Assembly: GCA_015058625.1 (NCBI GenBank)
Contig: SVCA01000001.1
Location: 310,001 to 374,000, forward strand
Origin: Pseudoselenomonas ruminantium
Lineage (GTDB): Bacteria > Bacillota > Negativicutes > Selenomonadales > Selenomonadaceae
DNA length: 64,000 nucleotides
Direction of reading: 5' to 3'
The translations under genes were made by a program, and so were the position numbers. Numbering within the stretch: position 1 is the first letter of the stretch; every line of letters starts with the position of its first letter. The notes beneath the pieces were generated by a model. That model was not told the DNA's origin and did not search any database. It worked only from the letters and a program-made list of their open reading frames with translations. Below are positions 54,103 to 62,775 of this stretch, one piece after another.

Positions 54103-55401
54103 ATGGAAAGCAAAAAATTTATCGGCCCTGAGGCCATTATCGAAAAAAAGAAAAAATACATCATGCCCTGCTTAGGACATTTCTATAAGCAGCCTGCCCA
54201 GATAGTCAAAGGTTCCATGCAGTACCTCTGGGACAGCACGGGCAAGAAATATCTGGATATGTACGCAGGCGTCTCCGTTATGAACTGCGGTCACTGCAAC
54301 CCGGAAATCCTCGACAAAATGAAAGCCCAGATTGATGAACTCCAGCATGTCTGCAACATCTATCTCACGGAAAACTTCGTGAATTTGGCCGAAAAACTGG
54401 CCGAAGTTACGCCTGGTGATTTGCAGAAGTCCTTCTTCTGTTCCACGGGCTCCGAAGCTACGGAAGGTGCCTTCTTGCTGGCCTCCGTCTACACTGGTAA
54501 CAGCGAAATCATCGCCCTGCGCCACGGCCTGCATGGCCGCACCAAACTCGGCATGAGCGTAACCGGCCTTACCATGTGGCGCACCGACCCCAATCCCGTT
54601 GGCGGCATTCACTTTGCCCCCAACCCGAACTGCTATCGCTGCCCCATGAACAAGAAATTCCCGGAATGCGATTATGCCTGCGCCAATGCCATTGAGGATT
54701 TAATCAAGACCTCCACCTCCGGCCACCCCGGCGCCTTTATCGCCGAAACCATTCAGGGCAATGCCGGCTGCGTAGTGCCGCCCAAGGGCTACTTCAAGCG
54801 CGTCAAGGAAATCCTTGACCAGTACAACACCCTGCTGATTATCGACGAAGTGCAGACGGGCTTTGCCCGCAGCGGCAAGATGTTTGCCATCGAAAATTAT
54901 GATGTCGTGCCCGATATCATGTGCATGGCCAAGGCTTTGGGCAACGGCGCACCGATTTCCGCCTTTATCTCCACGGCCAAGATTGCCGATACCTACACCC
55001 GCCCCGGTGCTTCGACACTCGGCGGCAACCCGGTATCCTCCACCACGGCTATGGCGGTTCTCGACTATATCGAAGAACACAAGCTTATGGAAAATGCTCA
55101 GGCACGCGGTGAACAGCTTAGAAACGGCCTGCGGGAGCTGCAGCAGAAGCATCCCGTTATCGGCGATGTGCGCGGCCTCGGCCTTATGGATGGCGCAGAA
55201 TTCATCCATGCGGACGGCAGTCCGGCTCCGGAAATCCTCGATGATGTGCTCGAAACCTTAAAGGACAGAGGCTTTATCATCGGCAAGAACGGCGTAGACC
55301 GCAACGTCATGGCCTTCCAGCCGCCTTTGGTGATTACGGAAGAAAACGTCAACGATGTCCTCAACGCCTTGGATATGGTCTTACAAGAAAAAAATCTCTA
55401 A
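54103..55401 (+). CDS. Class III aminotransferase (AGXT2/GABA-aminotransferase-like)
   Basis: A 432-residue PLP enzyme. GKKYLDMYAGVSVMNCGHCN, FFCSTGSEATEGAFLLAS, TLLIIDEVQTGFARSGKM and the catalytic Lys in MCMAKALGNGAPISAFI define the class. A Cys-rich insert, NCYRCPMNKKFPECDYAC, is unusual for the class. Such enzymes use alanine-glyoxylate, beta-alanine, GABA or ornithine; the substrate cannot be fixed here. GGGGAAG precedes the start. It is probably co-transcribed with the U32 gene. Confidence 0.88.
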   Translation: MESKKFIGPEAIIEKKKKYIMPCLGHFYKQPAQIVKGSMQYLWDSTGKKYLDMYAGVSVMNCGHCNPEILDKMKAQIDELQHVCNIYLTENFVNLAEKLAEVTPGDLQKSFFCSTGSEATEGAFLLASVYTGNSEIIALRHGLHGRTKLGMSVTGLTMWRTDPNPVGGIHFAPNPNCYRCPMNKKFPECDYACANAIEDLIKTSTSGHPGAFIAETIQGNAGCVVPPKGYFKRVKEILDQYNTLLIIDEVQTGFARSGKMFAIENYDVVPDIMCMAKALGNGAPISAFISTAKIADTYTRPGASTLGGNPVSSTTAMAVLDYIEEHKLMENAQARGEQLRNGLRELQQKHPVIGDVRGLGLMDGAEFIHADGSPAPEILDDVLETLKDRGFIIGKNGVDRNVMAFQPPLVITEENVNDVLNALDMVLQEKNL

Positions 55402-55415
55402 CATAAATTGCAAAA

Positions 55416-55496
55416 GCCCGCCCCGATGGGAATATCTTTCTGGAGCGTTTGACAAGCCTGTCTAAGCGCAAGAAAGATATTCCCATCGGGGCGGGC
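55416..55496. terminator. Perfect 26-base inverted repeat after the aminotransferase gene
   Basis: Bases 55416-55441 and 55471-55496 are exact complements (GCCCGCCCCGATGGGAATAT... ). The 29-base loop has its own small stem (GACAAGCCTGTC). No T run follows on either strand, so it is a strong hairpin but not a typical terminator. Confidence 0.6.
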
Positions 55497-55522
55497 GGCT
55501 TACTGTATAGCACTCTTTTGTA

Positions 55523-55789
55523 TTATTTAACCGGTGTATTGATTTCTTTGACGATTTTCGCCTCTTCCCGGCCCATACACCAGCCTAAGGTCTTAATCTC
55601 CGAATAGAGCATGACCCGCTGTTCCCGGTTGTCCACATCGGCCCGCATGAGTTCCTGATACTGACCGATTGCCTGATAATAACGTGCCGATATAGCCTGT
55701 ATGGTACGGGGCTTTTCCGGGCGCTGTTCTTTATGGCGGCGAATCAAATCTTCAGCGGCATTTACCGTTTCGTTGTCCGTGATAATCAT
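55523..55789 (-). CDS. Hypothetical protein, 88 residues
   Basis: Not recognised. A soluble, mostly helical, charged protein beginning MIITDNETVNAAEDLIRRHK, with RTIQAISARYYQAIGQYQEL and a single Cys in LGWCMGREEA. AAGGAAG lies six bases before the ATG, and coding appearance is good. No neighbour suggests a role; the exported protein gene lies 95 bases upstream on the same strand. Confidence 0.65.
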   Translation of the reverse strand: MIITDNETVNAAEDLIRRHKEQRPEKPRTIQAISARYYQAIGQYQELMRADVDNREQRVMLYSEIKTLGWCMGREEAKIVKEINTPVK

Positions 55790-55884
55790 AGCGGTCTTCC
55801 TTTCTGCAAATATCTTCTTAAAGAAGCATATTCGCCCTTTATCGGGAAAATCCTCTATTGACCATGAACCGCCGTCAAAAACCT

Positions 55885-56601
55885 TTAGCCCTCGGCACCG
55901 AAAGCTGCTTCAACAGGAGGCGGTCCTCCCTGCGGGCCACCATGCTGGCCGCCCTTTTTGAAATCCGGACGCAGTTTGCTCGCGTCCACGCCCAATTTCT
56001 TGGCGATATCGCTCCAACGGTTGTTGATTTTCTTCATATCCAGAACCGCCTGCAAATCCTTGCCGCTGAGTTTGGCAATTTTGGCAGCCATGCTGATATC
56101 CTGAGCCCGATAGCCGTTGTTAAGAAGCGCCAAAGCCTTAGCCTTGTCAATATCGCCGCGCTTAGCCATACGGTCAGCCGTCATCTCGTTCATCTGCTTG
56201 CGGAACTGCTCCGGCGTAACCCCAAGTGCCTTGCCCACATCCGGCCAGCGCTTGTCTGCCGTCTTCATGGCCAGCACATCCTTAAAGGATTTGCCGGAAA
56301 TCTTGGACAGCATCGCCGCCTGACCGATGTCCTGGAAGTCCCGCTTGTTGTTGACGGCCTCTTTCACCTCTGCTTCGCTGACGCCGAAGGCCTCATGCAG
56401 TCTTTTGGCCACATCATCAGCATTCATGTTCATCATGGGATGCTGGCCGCCCTTATGCCCCTGCATCATATGCGGAGGAGCCTGATGTTCGCCACCCTTG
56501 GCCACCGTCTCCGCAGCCTGAGCCTGACCGCTCAGCAGGCCAAAGCCCGTACCAACCATCAGAGCACCGGCCACAATACCAGCTAACATTTTCTTACGCA
56601 T
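55885..56601 (-). CDS. Exported protein with two internal repeats
   Basis: A 238-residue protein of unknown function with a signal peptide (MRKKMLAGIVAGALMVGTGF, cleavage after AQA near residue 29). The mature part has a His/Met-rich stretch (HQAPPHMMQGHKGGQHPMMN) and two repeats. Each repeat runs DIGQAAMLSKISGKSFKDVL / DISMAAKIAKLSGKDLQAVL, then MKTADKRWPDVGKALGV / MKKINNRWSDIAKKLGV. The C-terminus is again rich in Gly, Pro and His. His and Met suggest metal binding, but this is inference. The start ATG has GGAGG eight bases upstream. Confidence 0.8.
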   Translation of the reverse strand: MRKKMLAGIVAGALMVGTGFGLLSGQAQAAETVAKGGEHQAPPHMMQGHKGGQHPMMNMNADDVAKRLHEAFGVSEAEVKEAVNNKRDFQDIGQAAMLSKISGKSFKDVLAMKTADKRWPDVGKALGVTPEQFRKQMNEMTADRMAKRGDIDKAKALALLNNGYRAQDISMAAKIAKLSGKDLQAVLDMKKINNRWSDIAKKLGVDASKLRPDFKKGGQHGGPQGGPPPVEAAFGAEG

Positions 56602-56835
56602 AATATATACCTCCATTCAACATTAGAACCTATTTCGTTATCCTGTTTATACTATATCGCATGATTCTTATAGTTGCTTTAGATTACCATTAATTTTTCG
56701 TAAAAAATCGCTGAAATTAAGCTGAAATAATGCTGATGATAAATATATTTTATTTTCTTTGCGAAAAAAAGAGGAAAAATCGCCGCACATGTAGTATTAT
56801 ATGTTATGTGATAATTATGGAAAGAGGTGTATTCG

Positions 56836-57042
56836 ATGACAGATCAGGAAATCGAGAAACTCGTTCAGGATAAACTCAACGAGGCTTATCAGGCAGAGGA
56901 ACATCCCAAGAAGTTCTTCATCACGGAAAACGGACGCGGTGTTTGCGATGGCGGCGACCTTTACAACGCTCTCCTCGGCGACATGATGCGCATTTCCCAG
57001 AAAGCTCTGACGGAGATTCTCAAGGAAGCACTGAAGAAATAA
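56836..57042 (+). CDS. Small hypothetical protein, 68 residues
   Basis: Not recognised. It starts MTDQEIEKLVQDKLNEAYQA and contains KKFFITENGRGVCDGGDLYN and a helical C-terminus (LTEILKEALKK). The ATG at 56836 lies eight bases after AGAGG; a GTG at 56827 is less likely. It is soluble and acidic-basic mixed. It has its own upstream AT-rich region and ends at a strong terminator, so it is a single-gene unit. Confidence 0.7.
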   Translation: MTDQEIEKLVQDKLNEAYQAEEHPKKFFITENGRGVCDGGDLYNALLGDMMRISQKALTEILKEALKK

Positions 57043-57046
57043 GCAA

Positions 57047-57087
57047 AAAATTCCCGGCACCAGATGGTTGCCGGGAATTTTCTTTTT
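57047..57087. terminator. Bidirectional terminator
   Basis: AAAATTCCCGGC (57047-57058) pairs with GCCGGGAATTTT (57070-57081), followed by CTTTTTC; it ends the small gene and faces the DUF445 operon. Confidence 0.88.
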
Positions 57088-57089
57088 CT

Positions 57090-58397
57090 TCACATCGTTA
57101 TCTGCAGACAGGCAAAGAGCAGCAGACCAATGCCCGCCCCCACAATGGAACCGTTCATGCGTATCCAGAGCAAATCCGGTTCGACCTTGTCATAGACCAG
57201 ATGATTGAGCTGCTCATCGGTGAGCCGGGAGAGTACATCGGTGACGATAACCCCCACCAGAGTCTGGGCATGCAGAGCGGAACGCCCCAGCAGGTCGAAG
57301 AGGAAGCTATCCACAGTCTCGTGGAGCAACTCATCATTTTCCACCAGATACAGCATGCGCCTGTATTCTTCACGAATAAGTTCCTCCAGCCGGGAACGCA
57401 GGGCCGGCAGATGCTCTGCCAGCGGGTCCACATCCCGCGCCTTATCCTCCAGAAAGTGCAGGCGCAGATGGTCAAACATCTCCACCACTGCCGTTTCCAA
57501 AGGCAAATCCTTGAGCAGGCTGTCCTTTAATTCATGCGTCAGCTGATGGAACTGCGGTTCCCGATTGAGTTCTGCCGCCTTTTCGTAGAAGAGGGCCAGC
57601 ATCTCCTGCTGCAAGGGCGAATCCTGTGTGCCCAGCTCGTCCAGCATGGCCAGCAGCTGCCGTTGAATCAGTTCAGCAGCCTCCTCGTAGTTAATCAAAT
57701 CCACAGCCTGAGCAAAGCCAGCCAGCAGCTGCGCAAAGACATTCTCGCCGGTCTTTTCCTCCTCGTAGGCTTCGAGCAGAGCCTTGATTTGCTGGCGGGC
57801 GGCAGCCGTAGAAGCCTGTGCGCGCCAATAAGCGGCTATCCGCTGGACAAACTCCTTATCCTTGCCGGTCTTCTGCAGCCATTTTCCCCAGAGGGCAAAG
57901 AAATCCTCCGGCTCGACTTTTGCCAGAGCTTCCCGCATCTTCGAAGCGATAACGCCAGCCTGCGCTTTGGACTGCTGCATCAGAAAATCCCGTACATAGT
58001 CCACGAGCTGGCCTACCAGCCGGGCTTCGTTAGCCGGTTCTCTTAGCCAGCCCAACATCATGGGCATGATATGCAGCCGCTCCAAATGGCGGAAAATCTT
58101 GCGCTTGGAGAAAAACTCCTTCTGCACCAATGTAACAGATGCTTTGATAAAGGCATCCCGCCGCCGGGGCAGAATCGCCGTGTGATAGGGAAACCCCAAC
58201 GGCTTGCGGAACAAAGCCGTCACGGCGAACCAGTCGGCAATGCCCCCGACCAATGCCGCCTCGCTGGCAAAGAGCAGCGCGTCACTAACCAGACTGTAAG
58301 GATAGCGCAGATGAAGAGACAAAGCCAGCAGGAACAGGCCAAAGACAATCAACAGGGTTTTGTCCGCCTTGTTTAAGCCACGCTTCACAGGCCCCAC
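57090..58397 (-). CDS. DUF445 family membrane protein
   Basis: A 435-residue protein with an N-terminal helix (TLLIVFGLFLLALSL) and the DUF445 hallmark GGIADWFAVTALFRKPLGFP. A long helical middle and a C-terminal helix (NGSIVGAGIGLLLFACL) follow. DUF445 proteins are envelope proteins of unknown function. The start codon is GTG at 58397 (MGPVKRGLNK) or a second GTG nine bases later; the gene overlaps the previous one by 13 bases. It is paralogous to that gene. Confidence 0.85.
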   Translation of the reverse strand: MGPVKRGLNKADKTLLIVFGLFLLALSLHLRYPYSLVSDALLFASEAALVGGIADWFAVTALFRKPLGFPYHTAILPRRRDAFIKASVTLVQKEFFSKRKIFRHLERLHIMPMMLGWLREPANEARLVGQLVDYVRDFLMQQSKAQAGVIASKMREALAKVEPEDFFALWGKWLQKTGKDKEFVQRIAAYWRAQASTAAARQQIKALLEAYEEEKTGENVFAQLLAGFAQAVDLINYEEAAELIQRQLLAMLDELGTQDSPLQQEMLALFYEKAAELNREPQFHQLTHELKDSLLKDLPLETAVVEMFDHLRLHFLEDKARDVDPLAEHLPALRSRLEELIREEYRRMLYLVENDELLHETVDSFLFDLLGRSALHAQTLVGVIVTDVLSRLTDEQLNHLVYDKVEPDLLWIRMNGSIVGAGIGLLLFACLQITM

Positions 58398-59620
58398 ATC
58401 CTTTCTGTCAGGGTAATGAGCACATAGAGGCCCATGCCCACCAAAGCCCCCACCACTGAGCCGTTGATACGAATCATCTGCAGATCATCCTGTACCTTGT
58501 CCTCCACAAAAGTCACCAGTTCATCATCCGAGAATTCATCCAGCCGCTCGCGGATAATGCCCGGAATCAGCCCATGATGCTTGGTGAGTTCATCCCGCAG
58601 GAAATCCTTGACGGAGCGGTCAAATTTTGCCTGCCACTGCGCCGAGCCGATAAACTTATCGATGAGGCCATCCACATAAGCCTGCACATGCGGCAGCCAA
58701 AAGGGCTCCTCCCCCTTGATATTCTCTTCGAGCCAACGGGCTATCATACTGGTCAAATCCACCTGCTCTAAGAGCTTTTCCTTCTTGTCCCGCAGCAAAT
58801 CCCGCAGCCGTTCATCCTGACTGAGGCTGTAGAACATGGTCACAAGCCCGGTATGCAAATCACTGCCTGCCGTCACGCCATGCTGCTGAAGCTGCACCAG
58901 TCTTGCCTTGACCCGCGTCACGAGCATGGTGAGAATCTTTTCATCTGTCAACCCCATGGAAGCCAATACAAAGGCCCGGCCTGCCGAATCCTTCTCATAG
59001 CTTTCCCGCAGCACGCGGATATGGGCCAGCAGGGCCTGCCGCAGGGCAGGCGAGTCAATGACCTGACCACTGATGGCGGCCAGACTGTTCACCAGCTGCT
59101 CCGTATGCTCTTTTTTCGTCAGGAGGTGCAGGATTTCCGGCAAAATATCCTCAAAGGCAAAGGAACTCAGCCCCTGATGAATCGCAGGCGCCAATTCCTC
59201 GGCTATGCGGCAGGAGTCCAAATCGTTCACGGTCTTCAACAGCACGCCTCTTACCACCTGATGAACCCGCTCCCGGCCCCCACGATGGATAAAGTATTCT
59301 GCCAGCAGCTGGGCAGTATTCTGCTTTTCCAGCACACTCATAATATTTTCCGTGCTCAGCAGGTCTTCACTGGCATAGACGACAAGGGCTTCCATGATAC
59401 GGCTGCGGTTGCGCCGCAGGATGTCCGTACGATAGGCGATGCCCAAGGGCTTACGAAAAATGGCGGTCACGGCAAACCAATCTGCCAGACCGCCAATCGT
59501 TGCCGCCAAAAAGCCATGATGCACCATGCCGGCCACAAAACTTTCCGGCAGGGCAAAGGTGCCCAGAAAACCTGCCGCACTGAGCCCTAAGGCCAGATTG
59601 GCTTTATTTTTTTTCTGCAT
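58385..59620 (-). CDS. DUF445 family membrane protein
   Basis: A 411-residue paralogue of the next gene, with ATIGGLADWFAVTAIFRKPLG near the start and a C-terminal NGSVVGALVGMGLYVLITL helix. The two may form a heteromeric envelope protein. It begins 1 base after the galU stop (TGACATG), so it is translationally linked to galU, and overlaps its paralogue by 13 bases. Function unknown. Confidence 0.85.
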   Translation of the reverse strand: MQKKNKANLALGLSAAGFLGTFALPESFVAGMVHHGFLAATIGGLADWFAVTAIFRKPLGIAYRTDILRRNRSRIMEALVVYASEDLLSTENIMSVLEKQNTAQLLAEYFIHRGGRERVHQVVRGVLLKTVNDLDSCRIAEELAPAIHQGLSSFAFEDILPEILHLLTKKEHTEQLVNSLAAISGQVIDSPALRQALLAHIRVLRESYEKDSAGRAFVLASMGLTDEKILTMLVTRVKARLVQLQQHGVTAGSDLHTGLVTMFYSLSQDERLRDLLRDKKEKLLEQVDLTSMIARWLEENIKGEEPFWLPHVQAYVDGLIDKFIGSAQWQAKFDRSVKDFLRDELTKHHGLIPGIIRERLDEFSDDELVTFVEDKVQDDLQMIRINGSVVGALVGMGLYVLITLTERMWGL

Positions 59621-59621
59621 G

Positions 59622-60500
59622 TCAATTCATTTTCCCTATAAGTTCCTTCAGATAGGACTGGAAGCTTGCCCCCAAATCCTCCCGGCGCAGGGCAAATTCC
59701 ACCGTGGCCTTCAAAAAGCCCAGCTTATCCCCCACGTCATAGCGCTGACCTTCAAAGTCATAGGCATAGACCGCATCCTGACGGGCCAGCACCTTCAAGG
59801 CATCCGTGAGCTGAATCTCGCCGCCCTTGCCCGGCTGGGTCTTTTCCAGAATGTCAAAAATCTGGGGCTTGATGATATAGCGGCCCAATACGGCCATCCG
59901 GCTGGGCGCTTCTTCCACGGCCGGTTTTTCCACCATGTCCGCTACGCGCATCAAACGGCTGTTATCCGTCTGCGTGCCCGCTACGATACCATAAGCCGAA
60001 ACCTTTTCCTGGGGCACATTCTGGCAGCCCAACACCGAACCGCCGGTAGCTTCGTAAATATCAATGAGCTGTGCCAGCGCCGGCTTAGCAGGATTGTAAA
60101 CCACATCATCACCCAGCAGCACCGCAAAGGGCTCATTTCCCATAAAGGAGCGGGCACAGAGAATGGCATCCCCCAAGCCCCGCATATAGCGCTGACGGAT
60201 GTAATGGATATTGATGTCTGCCGTTTCTCTCACGATTGCCAGCAAATCATCCTTGCCCTTTTCCTGCAAGGCCATCTCCAATGCCGGAGCACTGTCGAAA
60301 TGGTCCTCGATGGCGCGCTTGCCATGACCGCTGATAATCAGAATATCCTCAATGCCGCTGGCCTTGGCCTCCTCCACGATGTATTGAATGGTCGGCTTGT
60401 CTACAATCGGCAGCATCTCCTTGGGCGTGGCCTTGGTAGCGGGCAAAAATCTCGTCCCGTAACCTGCTGCCGGAATTACGGCCTTTTTGATCTTCTGCAT
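59622..60500 (-). CDS. galU: UTP-glucose-1-phosphate uridylyltransferase
   Basis: A 292-residue enzyme that makes UDP-glucose for envelope polysaccharides. The nucleotidyltransferase motif AVIPAAGYGTRFLPATKATP opens the protein, and PKEMLPIVDKPTIQYIVEEA, AVLLGDDVVY and VGDKLGFLKATVEFAL follow. It heads an operon with two DUF445 genes and has TATAAT about 47 bases upstream. It is separated from rplT by a terminator. Confidence 0.94.
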   Translation of the reverse strand: MQKIKKAVIPAAGYGTRFLPATKATPKEMLPIVDKPTIQYIVEEAKASGIEDILIISGHGKRAIEDHFDSAPALEMALQEKGKDDLLAIVRETADINIHYIRQRYMRGLGDAILCARSFMGNEPFAVLLGDDVVYNPAKPALAQLIDIYEATGGSVLGCQNVPQEKVSAYGIVAGTQTDNSRLMRVADMVEKPAVEEAPSRMAVLGRYIIKPQIFDILEKTQPGKGGEIQLTDALKVLARQDAVYAYDFEGQRYDVGDKLGFLKATVEFALRREDLGASFQSYLKELIGKMN

Positions 60501-60582
60501 TGCTAAATCCCCTTACTGTATATATTTCGTCAATTTAATACTATTATACACAAATTTGTAAAATCCTGCCACAATTCCATAT

Positions 60583-60612
60583 GAAAAGAGCAGCCTCCTG
60601 CGAGACTGCTCC
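60583..60612 (-). terminator. Terminator after rplT
   Basis: GAGCAGTCTC pairs with GAGGCTGCTC around GCAG, followed by TTTTC on the minus strand. Confidence 0.8.
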
Positions 60613-60645
60613 CTAATGCCGCATAGCGCAGCGAATACTCTTTAA

Positions 60646-60999
60646 TTAGAGGTTTTCTTTAGCAACAGCAACGAGCTGAGCGAAAGCCTTCTCATCGGAG
60701 ATGGCCAGATCTGCCAGCATCTTGCGGTTAACTTCAACGCCAGCCTTGGTCAGGCCGCAAACGAGACGGCTGTAGGAAATGCCGTTTACACGTGCAGCAG
60801 CGTTGATACGAGCGATCCAGAGACGACGGAAGTTGCCCTTCTTCGCACGACGGTCACGACGAGCGTAGTAGAGAGCCTTCATTACGGTCTCGTTAGCTTT
60901 CTTAAACTGTTTGCTCTTGGACCCCTTGTAACCCTTAGCGAGCTTCAGGATTTTCTTATGACGTCTATGTGCAGTCACGCCTACTTTTACTCTTGGCAT
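60646..60999 (-). CDS. rplT: 50S ribosomal protein L20
   Basis: A 117-residue primary-binding protein of the large subunit. [40 protein letters not shown] and [20 protein letters not shown] are conserved L20 segments. It is the last gene of infC-rpmI-rplT. In Firmicutes L20 represses this operon by binding the leader before infC. Confidence 0.97.
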   Translation of the reverse strand: MPRVKVGVTAHRRHKKILKLAKGYKGSKSKQFKKANETVMKALYYARRDRRAKKGNFRRLWIARINAAARVNGISYSRLVCGLTKAGVEVNRKMLADLAISDEKAFAQLVAVAKENL

Positions 61000-61048
61000 G
61001 GTTTCATCCTCCTAAAAAATCAAAATAAACGAGTAAATTACGAAAAAA

Positions 61049-61249
61049 TTATGCGTAAGGAAGCATTCTCTTTACGCGGCCGAAATCAGCGGCAGTAACC
61101 ATAGCAGCTTTGCGCAGGTTACGTTTACGCTTCGGAGACTTCTTCTCCAGAATGTGGCTCTTGAAAGCCTTGTTGCGTTTGAAGTTTTCACCGCTACCAG
61201 TCATGGTGAAGCGTTTAGCTGCTGCTCTGCGAGTCTTAATCTTTGGCAT
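61049..61249 (-). CDS. rpmI: 50S ribosomal protein L35
   Basis: A 66-residue basic protein beginning [20 protein letters not shown] and ending [20 protein letters not shown], which is the full L35 pattern. It lies between infC and rplT, with a ribosome binding site AGGAGG before the ATG. Confidence 0.97.
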   Translation of the reverse strand: MPKIKTRRAAAKRFTMTGSGENFKRNKAFKSHILEKKSPKRKRNLRKAAMVTAADFGRVKRMLPYA

Positions 61250-61280
61250 TACATTTTCCTCCTTAAATTAGCCTTTGCAC

Positions 61281-61832
61281 TTAGGATTCCTGTGCAGGCT
61301 GTTTGGGCTTCGATGCTTTCTGCACTTTCGGTGCAACAATCATCGTCATATTTTTTCCTTCAAGTTTGGCATTGCGTTCAATGGAAACACGGTCGCCCAG
61401 TGCTTCTGCCACACGGCCCAGGACAGTTTTGCCCAGTTCCGGATGGGAGAGCTCACGGCCACGGAACATAATCGTCACTTTGACTTTGTTCCCTTCCTCT
61501 ACGAAACGAAGTGCATTCTTCAACTTGACGTCAAAATCGTGTTGTTCAATATTGGGGCGAAGCTTCACTTCTTTGATGTTAATGACCTTCTGCTTCTTCT
61601 TCGCTTCCTTTTCGCGCTTCTGCTGCTCATAGCGGTACTTACCGAAGTCCATGATACGGCAGACCGGCGGCTTAGCCTTCGGGGCAATCTCGACGAGGTC
61701 AAGATGCTGTTCCTCAGCCATGCGCAGTGCGTCCCGGGTAGCCATAATGCCCAGCTGTTCGCCTTCAGCACTGGTTACGCGCACTTCACGGATGCGAATC
61801 TCCTCATTGATGCGTAAGGATTCTCTGCTAAT
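61281..61832 (-). CDS. infC: Translation initiation factor IF-3
   Basis: A 183-residue factor that keeps subunits apart and checks start codons. The start is ATT at 61830-61832, 7 bases after AGGAGGTG, giving an N-terminus of ISRESLRINEEIRIREVRVT. This region is the conserved IF-3 N-terminal domain, and a non-AUG start allows IF-3 to control its own synthesis, as known in Bacillus and E. coli. A reading that begins at the GTG 61784 would lose 16 conserved residues. The linker and C-terminal domain contain RYEQQKREKEAKKKQKVI and LKNALRFVEEGNKVKVTIMF. Confidence 0.95.
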   Translation of the reverse strand: MSRESLRINEEIRIREVRVTSAEGEQLGIMATRDALRMAEEQHLDLVEIAPKAKPPVCRIMDFGKYRYEQQKREKEAKKKQKVINIKEVKLRPNIEQHDFDVKLKNALRFVEEGNKVKVTIMFRGRELSHPELGKTVLGRVAEALGDRVSIERNAKLEGKNMTMIVAPKVQKASKPKQPAQES

Positions 61833-61983
61833 AGTAAAACACCTCCTGCTTAAAGTCTACATCTCTTATCTAAACAAGAAAGAGGCGGCACAAAGCCACC
61901 TCTAAAAACTCAATGCTATAAACCCGTCTGACTCATGTTAACCGTCAGCAGGTGAGAAGCGGTGGCTTCTTCTTGTTCACGAC
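61833..61983 (-). promoter_or_regulatory. L20-type leader of the infC operon
   Basis: Between promoter and infC is a leader of 150 bases with GAAGCCACCGCTTCTCACCTG and GACGGTTAACATGAGTCAGACGGG stems, followed by a terminator. Layout and sequence fit the L20 autoregulatory leader of Firmicutes. Confidence 0.8.
61874..61903 (-). terminator. Attenuator terminator in the infC leader
   Basis: AGAGGTGGC-TTTGT-GCCGCCTCT followed by TTCTTGTTT on the minus strand. Confidence 0.85.
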
Positions 61984-61989
61984 TTTGAT

Positions 61990-62018
61990 AGTTTAGCATA
62001 GAATTTCCCGGCTGTCAA
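61990..62018 (-). promoter_or_regulatory. infC operon promoter
   Basis: TTGACA (62013-62018), 17 bases, TAAACT (61990-61995) on the minus strand. The -35 overlaps the stop of the response regulator gene. Confidence 0.8.
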
Positions 62019-62770
62019 ATATTTTTTCCAATACTTTCCTGAATAATGGCCGAAGGTGTGGTATCCAGATAACGGCGGAATACCTGACAGAAATTCTTGT
62101 AATCGCCAAAGCCCGTCTGCTCCGCCACCTCATATACCCGCCAGGTGCCCGCCCGCAGGAGTTTTATGGCCTGCTGCAGACGGTACTTGGCCAGAAGTGT
62201 ACCAAAAGTCTGGCCGGTTTCTTCCTTCAATTTGCGGGAAATATAGCTTAGTGAAACCAGCTGGTCTGCGGCTATCTGCTCCAAGCTGATATGCTGCCGG
62301 TAGTTTTCCACCACAGCCTGCCAGACCGCCTGCACATAGGGATTCCGGCTCTCCTTTGCCGCAGACAGTTCCTCGGCAAAGGGCAGCGCAGCTTCCGCCG
62401 CCTCACTGCCGCCAAGTTTTTGCAGCAATCTTGCCAGTTCCTCGTCATCCACAGGCTTCAAAAGATAATCCGTGGCCTGCAGGCGCAGGGCCTCCCGCAC
62501 ATAATCAAAATCGGCAAAACTCGTAAGGTACACCAGCTTTGGCAGGATGTTCTCCTCCTGCAGTGTCCTAGCCAGTTCCAGCCCATCCATATTGGGCATG
62601 CGGATGTCCGTGAGCAGTACATCCGGGTGCAGGCTGCGAATGAGCGGCAGAGCCTCGGTGCCGTCAGCAGCCTCTCCCACGACTTCGGCGCCTACCGCTT
62701 CCCAGTCAAAGGTGGCGATAAGTCCCTGCCGGATGATATCCTCGTCTTCTACAATCACAATGCGCAACAT
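62015..62770 (-). CDS. AraC-family response regulator (YesN-like)
   Basis: A 251-residue regulator with an N-terminal receiver (IVIVEDEDIIRQGLIATF; acceptor Asp55 in LLTDIRMPNMDG; Lys in DYLLKPVDDEE). A C-terminal AraC helix-turn-helix domain has ISLEQIAADQLVSLSYISRK and VYEVAEQTGFGDYKNFCQVF. Such YesN-like regulators usually control carbohydrate uptake or transporters. It lies 5 bases after its kinase gene and carries the next promoter (for infC) in its stop region. Target genes are not seen here. Confidence 0.92.
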   Translation of the reverse strand: MLRIVIVEDEDIIRQGLIATFDWEAVGAEVVGEAADGTEALPLIRSLHPDVLLTDIRMPNMDGLELARTLQEENILPKLVYLTSFADFDYVREALRLQATDYLLKPVDDEELARLLQKLGGSEAAEAALPFAEELSAAKESRNPYVQAVWQAVVENYRQHISLEQIAADQLVSLSYISRKLKEETGQTFGTLLAKYRLQQAIKLLRAGTWRVYEVAEQTGFGDYKNFCQVFRRYLDTTPSAIIQESIGKNI

Positions 62771-62775
62771 GAATC

